Source: an uncultured Bacilli bacterium
GTDB lineage: Bacteria > Bacillota_I > Bacilli_A > RF39 > UBA660
Direction: 5' to 3'
Assembly (NCBI GenBank): GCA_934096785.1
Contig: CAKONA010000014.1
Coordinates: forward strand, 1 to 11,599
DNA length: 11,599 bases
A program made the translations under genes and the position numbers. How positions within the stretch are numbered: the first letter of the stretch is position 1; each line of letters begins with the position of its first letter. Below the pieces are notes generated by a model. The model did not search any database, had not been told where the DNA came from, and was given only the letters and a program-made list of their open reading frames with translations. Positions 1 through 7,262 of this stretch are shown here, in pieces.

Positions 1-37
1 GAATGTGATGGTTTGATACACCTATTTTTATGTTCAT
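1..37 (-). CDS. PduL-type phosphate acyltransferase, N-terminal fragment (partial at window edge)
   Basis: Only the first twelve codons are inside the window. They read MNIKIGVSNHHI on the minus strand. The start ATG (37-35) sits five bases after a perfect AGGAGG (48-43), so this is a real translation start. The short 'GVSN-H' opening resembles the N-terminus of PduL phosphotransacylases, which begin with a 'GVSNRHVHLS'-like zinc-binding stretch and interconvert acyl-CoA and acyl phosphate, replacing Pta in many Firmicutes. The family call rests on this short match alone and the rest of the gene lies to the left. It is divergent from the GerQ-family gene. Confidence 0.45.
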   Translation of the reverse strand, partial: MNIKIGVSNHHI

Positions 38-42
38 GTTTT

Positions 43-60
43 CCTCCTAAGACAATTATA
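43..60 (-). promoter_or_regulatory. -10 box and Shine-Dalgarno of the leftward edge gene
   Basis: On the minus strand a perfect TATAAT (60-55) is followed closely by AGGAGG (48-43) and then ATG at 37. The -35 region is poor (a TTAATA-like hexamer about 16 bases upstream). The transcript leader would be very short. The -10 assignment is inference from position and consensus. Confidence 0.5.
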
Positions 61-133
61 CTATATTTTATATGATTATTAATCACAAACTTGGCTTTTT
101 TGTCATTTAATATTTATAAAGGAAGTGATTTAT

Positions 134-472
134 GTGAATGGTAGTTATTATCAAAGTCCAGTTTTTATAAATGATATTGAACGTGAGAATAACGAATACT
201 ATGAAAAGAAACCATCTAATGATTATATGCTTACTAGTGAACAGAGTTATATTGAGAATATTTTAAGAAATAATATTGGTAAGAAAGTAAGAGTTCATGC
301 ATCTTTTTCTGATTCAGTTGAATGGAGAGATAGAGTTTTTACTGGTTATATTGAGCATGCTGGTCGTGATAACTTAGTTATTAATGATAAAGATAATGGT
401 AAGAATTATTTAATACTTATGATATACTTAGACTTTGTTGAGTTTGATGAAGAAATAACTTATGCTAAATAA
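134..472 (+). CDS. gerQ: GerQ-family (spore-coat GerQ-like) protein
   Basis: The product is about 112 residues. The C-terminal three quarters carry the GerQ family core: 'EQSYIENILR', a 'GKKV' turn, 'EWRDRVFTGYIE', 'AGRDNLVI' and 'YLDFVEFDEEI'. In Bacillus subtilis GerQ is a spore-coat protein cross-linked by transglutaminase and needed for the cortex hydrolase CwlJ to work in germination. The Bacillus protein has a long glutamine-rich N-terminus; here it is replaced by a short Asn/Tyr/Glu-rich stretch of about 35 residues. I chose GTG at 134 because GGAAG at 121-125 lies eight bases before it; the upstream in-frame GTG at 125 overlaps that site. No cwlJ or other sporulation gene is adjacent, so a sporulation role is family knowledge, not shown here. 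The gene lies near ung, an association also present in Bacillus. Confidence 0.85.
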   Translation: MNGSYYQSPVFINDIERENNEYYEKKPSNDYMLTSEQSYIENILRNNIGKKVRVHASFSDSVEWRDRVFTGYIEHAGRDNLVINDKDNGKNYLILMIYLDFVEFDEEITYAK

Positions 473-493
473 CTTTAAAAAGTAGTCAATTTT

Positions 494-502
494 TGATATA
501 AT
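494..502 (+). promoter_or_regulatory. Extended -10 promoter for the lemA-like gene
   Basis: TGATATAAT gives TG, one base, then a perfect TATAAT (497-502), the extended -10 form that can work without a good -35. The candidate -35 about 17 bases upstream is poor (TTTAAA). It sits between the gerQ stop (472) and the lemA start (524), so lemA probably has its own promoter. Confidence 0.55.
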
Positions 503-523
503 ACATTGTAGGATGTGAGAAAT

Positions 524-1090
524 ATGAAAACATTAAATATAGTAGCATTAGTATTAGTAATATTAATAGTTGTGTTTTTACTTGTTAATATACTTTTAAA
601 ATTCTTTAAGGAAAGAATTGATAACTTGTATAAGATGCTTAATAATGCTGAAGATGATATATATGATAAGATGAAAACTAAGTGGGAACTTCTTATGAAG
701 ATGACTGAGTATGTTACTGGTAAATTAAAGATTGATAGTACTACTTTTGGTGAACTTAAGAATGTTGAAATATTTGAGATAGCTGACTTTAAGGATGAAG
801 AGAAACTTGATAAGTGTTATAGAGAAATATTACAGATTAGGGATGACAATAAGAAGACTCGTGAAAGTAAAGAATTAAAAGAGTTTAATAAAAATATAGA
901 ATTATATGAAGATAATGAATTACATATTATATCTCTTAGAACTTTTTATAATAAATACACTCTTGAATATAATAATTTGATAAAAAAAATACCTTTTAAT
1001 ATAGTTGCTAAATTAAAAGGTTATAAGATTAAAACTTTACTTGAAGGAAGAGAGATTGACGATAGTTTTAATAATGATTTGGAAGTGTGA
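524..1090 (+). CDS. LemA family membrane protein
   Basis: The product is about 188 residues. A single hydrophobic segment at residues 5-26 is followed by a long, charged, helix-rich soluble part. The family shows in the C-terminal pattern 'RTFYNKYTLEYNNLI', then 'IPFNIVAKLKGY', matching the LemA signature R-x-x-YN-x(5)-YN...P-x-x-x-(I/V)A, and in the 'ELLMKMTEYV' region after the membrane helix. LemA proteins are widespread single-pass membrane proteins of unclear molecular role. ATG 524 is preferred over the in-frame GTG at 515 because AGGATG (510-515) is eight bases before it. The 3' end overlaps the 3' end of convergent ung by 23 bases. The family 'YN' motifs are clear; sequence identity to well-studied LemA looks low, so I give no gene symbol. 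Confidence 0.75.
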   Translation: MKTLNIVALVLVILIVVFLLVNILLKFFKERIDNLYKMLNNAEDDIYDKMKTKWELLMKMTEYVTGKLKIDSTTFGELKNVEIFEIADFKDEEKLDKCYREILQIRDDNKKTRESKELKEFNKNIELYEDNELHIISLRTFYNKYTLEYNNLIKKIPFNIVAKLKGYKIKTLLEGREIDDSFNNDLEV

Positions 1091-1739
1091 AATTCACTTC
1101 TTTTATATTATTCTTTTTTAAAAATTCATTTGCTTTTGAGAATGGTTTACTTCCGAAGAATCCATTTCTTGCGGAGAATGGACTTGGATGCGTACTTTCT
1201 ATTATTAGGTGTTTTGGATTTGTTATGAATACTTTTTTACTTCTTGCGAAATTTCCCCAAAGGATGAATACTACTGGTTCTTTTTTAAGATTTATTAGTT
1301 TTATTATATGGTCTGTTAGTAGTTGCCATCCTAGGTCTTTATGTGATGCGGGCATGTCTTTTCTAACTGTTAGTACGCTATTTAGTAGTAGTACTCCTTC
1401 TTTAGTCCATGGTGTTAAATCTCCACTAGGTCCATTTTTGATTCCAAGGTCAGTGTATAGTTCTTTGTATATGTTTTGTAAACTTGGTGGTAACTTTACA
1501 CCTTCTTGTACACTAAAGGAAAGGCCATGTGCTTCGCCTTCTCCATGGTATGGATCTTGTCCGATAATTACTATTTTAACTTTGCTGTAAGGGGTGCATT
1601 TTAATGCATTGAATATATTTTCATAAGCTGGATAACATGTGTAATTCTTATATTCTTCTTTTACTTTATTCATGAATTTATGAAATCCTTCGCTTTCCCA
1701 TACAGGTTTTAATATTGTATCCCAATCGTTTCCTATCAT
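1068..1739 (-). CDS. ung: Uracil-DNA glycosylase, family 1
   Basis: This 223-residue protein has the usual length for family-1 UDG, which removes uracil from DNA to start base-excision repair. Visible motifs are 'GQDPYHGEGEAHGLSFSV' with the catalytic Asp at residue 62, the uracil-pocket region 'LLLNSVLTV' (117-125), 'FILWG' (158-162), and the DNA-intercalation loop 'HPSPFSA' (184-190) with His184. The last differs from the common HPSPLSA by Leu to Phe. The start ATG lies one base past the XRE gene stop, with AAGGAAG inside the end of that gene, so the two are probably translationally coupled. Its 3' end overlaps lemA tail to tail by 23 bases. No clear terminator for this strand is visible downstream. 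Confidence 0.97.
   Translation of the reverse strand: MIGNDWDTILKPVWESEGFHKFMNKVKEEYKNYTCYPAYENIFNALKCTPYSKVKIVIIGQDPYHGEGEAHGLSFSVQEGVKLPPSLQNIYKELYTDLGIKNGPSGDLTPWTKEGVLLLNSVLTVRKDMPASHKDLGWQLLTDHIIKLINLKKEPVVFILWGNFARSKKVFITNPKHLIIESTHPSPFSARNGFFGSKPFSKANEFLKKNNIKEVNFTLPNHY
1081..1106 (+). terminator. Probable intrinsic terminator of lemA, inside the 3' end of ung
   Basis: GAAGTG (1082-1087) pairs with CACTTC (1095-1100) around a seven-base loop, with a possible G-U extension, and is followed by TTTT and a T-rich stretch. The stem is short (6-7 bp), so termination may be partial. The lemA stop codon lies in the hairpin and the sequence is also coding for the last residues of ung on the other strand. 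Confidence 0.4.
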
Positions 1740-1740
1740 A

Positions 1741-2313
1741 TTACTTCCTTCTTAGTTTTCCACTTCTAATAAATATATTATTATTGTAGACTATTTTTTT
1801 ATCTTTGTTAATGTTTAATTCTGTTATTGTTAGTGTGTAATTCTTTATGCTAACAAGTAATCTTATGTTACCCTTTTTAACTAAATAGTAAGGTGATAAA
1901 TCATTTAAAGCATCAGCGGTTTCAATCGGACCAAGTTCTGGTACTGTAAATGTATCAATAAGTGTTTCTATTATATTCATCTTTTTATGTCTTGTAAGAA
2001 TATAGATGTCAAATGATGAATCAAAGTATTCATTAAGTACACTTTCATACATTGAGAGTTTACTTTTGTATTTAGTTTTGTCTAGTTTAATTTTTACATT
2101 TAGGTTTGGCAATACACTTTTGTTATCAAGTAAGTAGTCAATAGATAGATTAAAGAATGAAGAGAGTTCTTGTAAGTTTGATATATCTGGTATTTCTTCG
2201 TTTCTTTCCCATTTGGTTATAGCTTGTCTTGAAACATTTAGAAGGCTTGCTAAAGACTCTTGTGTAAGACCAAATCTAATTCTAGCATCTTTTAGTTTTT
2301 CTCCTAGTGTCAT
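1741..2313 (-). CDS. XRE-family helix-turn-helix regulator with unassigned C-terminal domain
   Basis: The product is 190 residues from ATG 2313, which has AAAGGAG (2325-2319) five bases upstream. Two further in-frame ATGs upstream would add seven residues, but they have no such site. Residues about 4-60 form a Cro/CI-type HTH: 'GLTQESLASLLNVSRQAITKWERNEEIPDISNL', then 'FFNLSIDYLL', a typical XRE layout. The remaining 125 residues contain no membrane segment and no domain I recognise; they are beta-prone near the end. It is expected to be a cytoplasmic DNA-binding regulator, but its target is unknown. It is separated by 74 bases from the lipoprotein gene upstream and by one base from ung downstream, so it may be cotranscribed with ung. 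Autoregulation is possible but no operator is evident. Confidence 0.88.
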   Translation of the reverse strand: MTLGEKLKDARIRFGLTQESLASLLNVSRQAITKWERNEEIPDISNLQELSSFFNLSIDYLLDNKSVLPNLNVKIKLDKTKYKSKLSMYESVLNEYFDSSFDIYILTRHKKMNIIETLIDTFTVPELGPIETADALNDLSPYYLVKKGNIRLLVSIKNYTLTITELNINKDKKIVYNNNIFIRSGKLRRK

Positions 2314-2387
2314 AGTTACTCCTTTCATAACCATTGTTACATACTTTTTAGTTTTTTGAAAGAGAAATACAGCTACTTATCGTGGCA

Positions 2388-2822
2388 CTACTTAATAGTG
2401 AAAGTGGAGGCTACATAGAATAGTTCTAAAGTTTCTGGAATAGTTACTTCTTTTATAAGTCTATATTCTCCTTTAGGTAATGTTAGGTAGCTTTCACTCC
2501 AATCAATAGTTATTTCATCAGTATTTTTTGACTCTAGTTCATATGATGCATCAACAAACTCAATTATGATATTTAATTCATACCACTTGTTGTCTTTTTT
2601 AACTTCAATAGTGTATGCATCATTATAAGTTATTACTTCTTCTCTATTATTTTCAAGTACAAATGTAGCCCCATCTTTTGTTAAAGTGTCTTCTTTTACT
2701 TTTAAAGTTATTTCATTTGTTTCAATTATTATAGATGATTCATTTCCAATTAATTCGTCAATGTTAGTAGAACAGCCTGTTAAACTTATTATAAACATTA
2801 AACTTAATAATATCTTTTTCAT
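2388..2822 (-). CDS. Small lipoprotein with Ig-like domain
   Basis: The 144-residue product begins with a lipoprotein signal peptide: 'MKK', a hydrophobic core and the lipobox LTGC, with the lipidated Cys at residue 17. The mature part matches the pattern of a bacterial Ig-like domain found in small Firmicute lipoproteins (I believe the Pfam Big_14 type): 'LENNREEVITYNDAYTIEVKKD', 'WYEL', 'ITIDWSESYLTLPKGEYRLIKEV' and a closing 'ASTFTIK'. It should sit on the outer face of the membrane. Its ATG overlaps the transporter stop as ATGA, with AGGAGAG just upstream, so the two are made together. Its function is unknown; it may be an accessory to that transporter or a general surface protein. Confidence 0.8.
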   Translation of the reverse strand: MKKILLSLMFIISLTGCSTNIDELIGNESSIIIETNEITLKVKEDTLTKDGATFVLENNREEVITYNDAYTIEVKKDNKWYELNIIIEFVDASYELESKNTDEITIDWSESYLTLPKGEYRLIKEVTIPETLELFYVASTFTIK

Positions 2823-3994
2823 ATTCTCTCCTTTTCTATTAACTTTATTATACTATAACTATTGATTATTATCATTATAAATATTAGATTATCTACTAAA
2901 ATCCATAAGAATTCACTTTTGAATAGTATTCCTGATACTGCAAAGAGGATGAATATTATTTTAAAGATGAGAAGTACTAGTTTATTAGATGTTAGATATT
3001 CTATATTATTTTTACCTATGTAGTAACCACTAAGTATTGTTGTGAAACCAAATAATATGTAAAGTGTCAATAAGAAGTAAAGACCGTATTTACCTAATAT
3101 ACTAGTATAAACTTTTGATAAAAGAAGATTATAATTATTTATTATATCATTTGTACTTAAGAAAATTAAAAGTAATAAAGAGATGATTATTGTTATAAAG
3201 ATACCTATAAAGTATACACTTAGTACTTGATAACTTATTGATGTATTTATGTCATTCTTATCACTTGCGCTTCCTGTACTTGTTGTGCCTATTAATAGTT
3301 CATTCATGAATATGCTTCTTTTGATTCCAATTACTAAACCTGTTAATATTGACTTTGGACTATTTATATCTTTTAAGAATATGTTAATATCTATTAGATT
3401 AAAGTTTTTAATGATACCATAGATACTTACTAGTAAGAATGTTATACACATTAAGGGTACTACTTTGTTTAGAGATGATAATACTTCATCAATTGATAGA
3501 GAGAATGTTATTGTTAGTACTATAAGAGAGATAATGATTATTAATAGCTTCTTTATGTTTAATAGTTCTAATAGATAAGATATTGAGTTCATTTGTATCA
3601 TTTGAAATAGACATGAATATATAAGTATTAATAGAATAAGAGAGATAACAGAAAGTATTTTTTTATTAAGTCCGTACTTTAATATGAAGTATGGTCCACC
3701 TACATAGTTATTATTGCTTTTCTTTTTATATTTGTTTCCAAGGAAACTTTCTATTTTTATGATTGGTGTTATTAATAGTGAAAAAAGTATCATCCATATT
3801 ACTGAGGAGAATCCACCTATTATGATTGAAGATGTTGTTCCGATTAGTGAACCTACCCCTATTTTAGTACCTAGTGTTAGGAAAAGAGATGTTTTATCTT
3901 TTGTGAGAATGTTTTTATCTATATGATGGTTTAATGGTTTTATTCTTAGATAAAGTGCGAATGCAAATAAAAATATAATTAGTAAAATCCACAT
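2819..3994 (-). CDS. Divergent AGCS-family (sodium:alanine symporter-like) transporter
   Basis: This is a 391-residue, very hydrophobic protein with about ten membrane segments. AGCS features are recognisable in order: 'GTKIGVGSLIGTTSSIIIGG' (42-61) followed by 'VIWM', for the family's GTGNIAG...GGPGAIFWM; 'VGGPYFILKYGL' (98-109), for GGPxYYI; and 'GIKRSIFMNELLIGTTSTGS' (223-242), for the RGxxSNEAGxGS region. AGCS proteins import alanine or glycine with Na+. Several usual substrate and ion residues are changed (for example NEAG is NELL), and it is shorter than the usual 450 or so residues, so the substrate is uncertain. No Shine-Dalgarno is seen before ATG 3994; a TATAAT lies just upstream. 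It follows rlmH by 29 bases and overlaps the lipoprotein gene by four. Confidence 0.75.
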   Translation of the reverse strand: MWILLIIFLFAFALYLRIKPLNHHIDKNILTKDKTSLFLTLGTKIGVGSLIGTTSSIIIGGFSSVIWMILFSLLITPIIKIESFLGNKYKKKSNNNYVGGPYFILKYGLNKKILSVISLILLILIYSCLFQMIQMNSISYLLELLNIKKLLIIIISLIVLTITFSLSIDEVLSSLNKVVPLMCITFLLVSIYGIIKNFNLIDINIFLKDINSPKSILTGLVIGIKRSIFMNELLIGTTSTGSASDKNDINTSISYQVLSVYFIGIFITIIISLLLLIFLSTNDIINNYNLLLSKVYTSILGKYGLYFLLTLYILFGFTTILSGYYIGKNNIEYLTSNKLVLLIFKIIFILFAVSGILFKSEFLWILVDNLIFIMIIINSYSIIKLIEKERI

Positions 3995-4023
3995 ACTAAT
4001 TATATTCTTTTGATATTTAGTTA

Positions 4024-4461
4024 TTACTTATGATAACTTTCATTATTTAATATTTTGAAGCTTCTATATATTTGTTCTAGAAGTATTCCTCTAAATAATC
4101 CATGAGGAAATGTTAGTTTTGAAAATGATAGTTTAAGATTACATTTGTTTTTAACATTATCACTTATTCCATCACTTCCACCTATTATAAATGTTATAGT
4201 CCCATGACCACTAGTGAATGTATTATCAATAAGAGAAGATAGTTCTACTGAAGTCATTTCTTTTCCATTTATATCCACACAAATATTATAGTCTTTATCA
4301 CTTATTGTCTCTAATATTTCATTTGATTCATTAGTTATATTAGAATCTTTTAGTTCTATTATTTCTATCTTATGATATTTTGTTATTCTTGTTTTATAGT
4401 CTTCTATTAAATCTTTTAGGTATTTTTCTTTTATTTTACCTACACATATTATCTTTATCAT
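4024..4461 (-). CDS. rlmH: 23S rRNA (pseudouridine1915-N3)-methyltransferase RlmH
   Basis: The 145-residue product belongs to the SPOUT methyltransferase family and methylates pseudouridine 1915 in helix 69 of 23S rRNA on assembled ribosomes. It opens with 'MIKIICVGKIKEKYL', has the SAM-binding knot loop 'FIIGGSDGIS' (91-100), and ends with the family signature 'FPHGLFRGILLEQIYRSFKI' followed by 'YHK' at the C-terminus. It is about 14 residues shorter than typical RlmH (about 159), mainly in the middle. The start codon shares one base with the upstream M23 gene stop (TAATG), and no Shine-Dalgarno is visible, so its translation probably depends on ribosomes finishing the upstream gene. Confidence 0.95.
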   Translation of the reverse strand: MIKIICVGKIKEKYLKDLIEDYKTRITKYHKIEIIELKDSNITNESNEILETISDKDYNICVDINGKEMTSVELSSLIDNTFTSGHGTITFIIGGSDGISDNVKNKCNLKLSFSKLTFPHGLFRGILLEQIYRSFKILNNESYHK

Positions 4462-5918
4462 TATTTATATATAAGTAGAGGGTTCATGTATTGGCCATTC
4501 TTTTTGATTGCTAGGTGAAGATGTTTACCTGTTGATTTACCAGTTGATCCCATTATACCTATTAGTTGACCTTTTTCTACTTTTTCTCCTACTTTTGCTA
4601 TTCTAGATTTTAAGTGCATGTAGATTGATGTGTATCCGTTACCGTGGTCTATATCAACATGATTTCCCATTGAACCACTGTATCCTGAATCTACTACTGT
4701 ACCACTTTGTATTGCGAATATGTTGTCTGATTTAGTACCAACTATGTCGACTCCTCTATGCATAGCTCCTGCTGCTCCTGTAACTGGGTCTCTTCTGTAG
4801 CCATACATTGATGAGAATCTATATGGTTTTGTAGTTGGCCATGCCCAATATGTATTGTTTCCAACGTATACTACGTTCTTAGCTCCAACTACTACTATTT
4901 CATCAACTGCTTCATTTATTACTTCTTCTGAAACCATTTCTGATTTCATGATTACTCCATTACTTTCTTGTGTTGCGAATACAACTTTACTAAGGCCGTC
5001 TGAACCTTTTTGTTTAACGTATTTAGTTGATGCATCTAATGATTTATCTAGTACTACTTTTGTTTCATGTTTGATTGTTTGTGTTTCAGTTTCAAATGAA
5101 TCTACCATTATTTTTGCTACTGGATTGATTGTGGCTACGATTACTTCTTGACCTACTGCTAATAGAGCATTTTCTCCTGCAATATCAGGGTTTGCGATTA
5201 AGAAGTCCTGTACTCCTAGTTTGTTTTTCTCTGCTATTGTTTCAATGGTATCACTTGCTTTTACTGTGTATTTGTGTGTTAGATTAGTTGTTCCAAATAG
5301 AAAGTACATACTTAAGTCATCTGCATTTGTCATTATTTCGTTTTCTGTTGAAATAAGTGTTTTCTTGATTGTTACATCGTCTCCAAAGTATACATCTGTA
5401 ACTTCAGTTCCTTCTTCATCAGCTTCTTTTGTTTTACCTTCTAAGTAGTTTTCATATGCTGTTTTATCAAGGAATGCTGTTACTGTGTTTTCTACTGCTT
5501 TATCTAAGTCTTCTTTATTTAAACAATAAAACTTTTTAGTAGTATTGTTTTCTAGTGTAACTGTTACTTCATATCCTTCTATAGTGAATGGATCTAAGTC
5601 TTTTATATCATCGTATACTTCTTTAGCAGTCATTGTATTTGTTTTATATGTTTTAATACTTTGTACTTCTAATCCTGATGGTGGATATACTTTACTAACG
5701 TTGTATTTTTCTTTTAAGTCTGTTTGCTCTTGGTCTATTAAATCATATAGTTCATCTTTTGATTTGATAAGACCAATTCTCTCTCCACCTAAGGATACTT
5801 GATAATAGTTATTAATTGTTCTTTCTACTGGTTTAAATGTCAAGCACATTATTAGAACTATTAATATTGTGAACGCACCAAAAAGTACGTTTCCGATTGT
5901 TAACTCATTTTTATTCAT
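4461..5918 (-). CDS. Membrane-anchored LysM-G5-M23 peptidoglycan hydrolase
   Basis: The product is 485 residues from ATG 5918, chosen because GGAAG lies six bases before it; ATG 5924 would add two residues. A single N-terminal membrane helix (about 10-28) anchors it with the bulk outside. After a long extracellular stretch come a LysM peptidoglycan-binding domain (about 216-262), a G5 domain (about 270-346) and an M23 lysostaphin-type metallopeptidase domain (about 360-485). The zinc ligands are visible as HxxxD (His387, Asp391) and HxH (His466, His468), with His435 in 'YMHL' as the further active-site His. The enzyme is predicted active and to cut peptide cross-bridges in cell-wall growth or separation. 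It overlaps the end of dnaB by eight bases and rlmH by one. A SpoIIQ-like role is less likely because of the LysM and G5 domains. Confidence 0.9.
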   Translation of the reverse strand: MNKNELTIGNVLFGAFTILIVLIMCLTFKPVERTINNYYQVSLGGERIGLIKSKDELYDLIDQEQTDLKEKYNVSKVYPPSGLEVQSIKTYKTNTMTAKEVYDDIKDLDPFTIEGYEVTVTLENNTTKKFYCLNKEDLDKAVENTVTAFLDKTAYENYLEGKTKEADEEGTEVTDVYFGDDVTIKKTLISTENEIMTNADDLSMYFLFGTTNLTHKYTVKASDTIETIAEKNKLGVQDFLIANPDIAGENALLAVGQEVIVATINPVAKIMVDSFETETQTIKHETKVVLDKSLDASTKYVKQKGSDGLSKVVFATQESNGVIMKSEMVSEEVINEAVDEIVVVGAKNVVYVGNNTYWAWPTTKPYRFSSMYGYRRDPVTGAAGAMHRGVDIVGTKSDNIFAIQSGTVVDSGYSGSMGNHVDIDHGNGYTSIYMHLKSRIAKVGEKVEKGQLIGIMGSTGKSTGKHLHLAIKKNGQYMNPLLIYK

Positions 5919-7254
5919 TTCCATCTTCCTTATTTGAATAATTATCAAATTTACCTGTGTTCATTTTGAATAGTAAGTTTACTGTTCCGGTTGAACCTGC
6001 TCTGTGTTTTGCGACAAGTAGTTCTATTTTTCTATTTACATTGCCGTCGTATTTTCCATATTCATCACTATGTAAGAATAATACAATATCGGCATCTTGT
6101 TCGATAGAACCTGACTCTCTTAAATCTGATAATTTTGGTTTATTGTCACCGCCTTTTCTTTGCTCAACGCTTCTTGATAATTGAGCTAGTGCGATTACTG
6201 GAATATCTAATTCCATGGCTAGTTTCTTTATATCACGGCTTATTTCACTTACTTCTTGTACTCTTTGTCCTGCGTATTTACTTGATGAAGATAGTAATTG
6301 TAAGTAATCTATTATTATTAGGTCTAAGCCATCATCTGAATTTTTAAGTTTTCTACATTTTCTTCTTATTTCACTTACTGTTAGACCACCTGAATCATCT
6401 ACATAGAATTTAGTATCAGATAGTTCACTCATTGCTTCGTTCCATTTTTTCCAGTCTGTGTTTTTAAGTTTTCCTGTTTTTAGAACGTCTCCATCAAGTC
6501 TACCTACTACTCCGAACATTCTTTTTGCGATTTCTTCAACGCCCATTTCTAGTGAGAATAAGGCTACACTTTTTTTATCATGTATTGCGGCATTTAATCC
6601 AACATTTAGTGAGAAAGCACTTTTACCACAACCTGGACGACCTGCTATGATTATAACTTGTTTCTTTTGAAGTCCTCTTGTCATAGCGTCAAAGTCATAG
6701 TATCCAGTTCTAAGTCCTGTGTATTCATCACCTGAATCAGCGAGTGCTTCTAAGTTCTTTTGTACTTCTGGAAGTACGTCTTGTATTCTTTGAATATCAC
6801 GTCCTAGTTTGTCATTGTAAACGCTTAATATATTTCTTTCAGCATTCTCTACTATGTCTACTACTGTTTCTTTTTCATCATAGCATTCTTCTTGTATCTT
6901 AGTACTTTTTTCAATTAGATTACGAAGTACGCTTTTTTCAAAAATAATTTTAATATAGTAGCCTAAGTTAGCAGTAGATGGTACTGAATCTATAACTTTA
7001 GTAATGTATTCTACTCCACCAACTTTAGATAATGATTTTGTTTTGTCTAACTCATTACATACTGTTTGAACATCTACTGGTATATTATTTATATGAAGAT
7101 TTTTCATTGTTTTGAATATTATTCTATTTTCTTCATAGTAAAACATTTCTTCAGTAACTTCATCAAGTATTCTATCTAATGCTGTCTTTTCTAAGAATCC
7201 ACAACCAAGAACTGATATTTCTGCATCTTTATTTTGAGGTTCTTGTCTTGCCAT
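5911..7254 (-). CDS. dnaB: Replicative DNA helicase DnaB (DnaC in Bacillus naming)
   Basis: The 447-residue product is full length for the hexameric replicative helicase that unwinds DNA ahead of the fork. The N-terminal primase-interacting domain opens with 'PQNKDAEISVLG' (6-17). The RecA-like ATPase domain shows Walker A 'GRPGCGKS' (205-212), the catalytic Glu in 'FSLEM' (233-237), Walker B 'LDLIIIDYLQLL' (310-321), 'ALAQLSRSVEQR' (355-366) and 'DLRESGSIEQDAD' (377-389). No intein is present. ATG 7254 follows AGGAGT by six bases, eight bases after rplI ends. The rplI-dnaB pair is standard in Firmicutes. Confidence 0.98.
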   Translation of the reverse strand: MARQEPQNKDAEISVLGCGFLEKTALDRILDEVTEEMFYYEENRIIFKTMKNLHINNIPVDVQTVCNELDKTKSLSKVGGVEYITKVIDSVPSTANLGYYIKIIFEKSVLRNLIEKSTKIQEECYDEKETVVDIVENAERNILSVYNDKLGRDIQRIQDVLPEVQKNLEALADSGDEYTGLRTGYYDFDAMTRGLQKKQVIIIAGRPGCGKSAFSLNVGLNAAIHDKKSVALFSLEMGVEEIAKRMFGVVGRLDGDVLKTGKLKNTDWKKWNEAMSELSDTKFYVDDSGGLTVSEIRRKCRKLKNSDDGLDLIIIDYLQLLSSSSKYAGQRVQEVSEISRDIKKLAMELDIPVIALAQLSRSVEQRKGGDNKPKLSDLRESGSIEQDADIVLFLHSDEYGKYDGNVNRKIELLVAKHRAGSTGTVNLLFKMNTGKFDNYSNKEDGNE

Positions 7255-7262
7255 AAATACTC

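Noticed and set aside
60..133. Promoter for the GerQ-family gene, including a sporulation-sigma type.
   Set aside because: TTGGCT (91-96) and AT-rich -10-like strings exist, but the best pairing would place the transcript start beyond the ribosome binding site, and no sporulation-sigma consensus is convincing.
1087..1590. Long plus-strand open frame opposite ung.
   Set aside because: It is antisense to a gene with clear family motifs, has no ribosome binding site and a Phe/Ser/Leu-rich composition typical of an antisense shadow. The same applies to open frames opposite the M23 gene, dnaB, rplI and the flippase.
2386..2400. Small hairpin (CACTA, five-base loop, TAGTG) at the stop of the lipoprotein gene, considered as a terminator.
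   Set aside because: The stem is only five AT-rich pairs and no T-run follows on either strand.
4461..5918. SpoIIQ-type sporulation M23 protein.
   Set aside because: The LysM and G5 domains and complete zinc-binding motifs fit a vegetative peptidoglycan hydrolase better.
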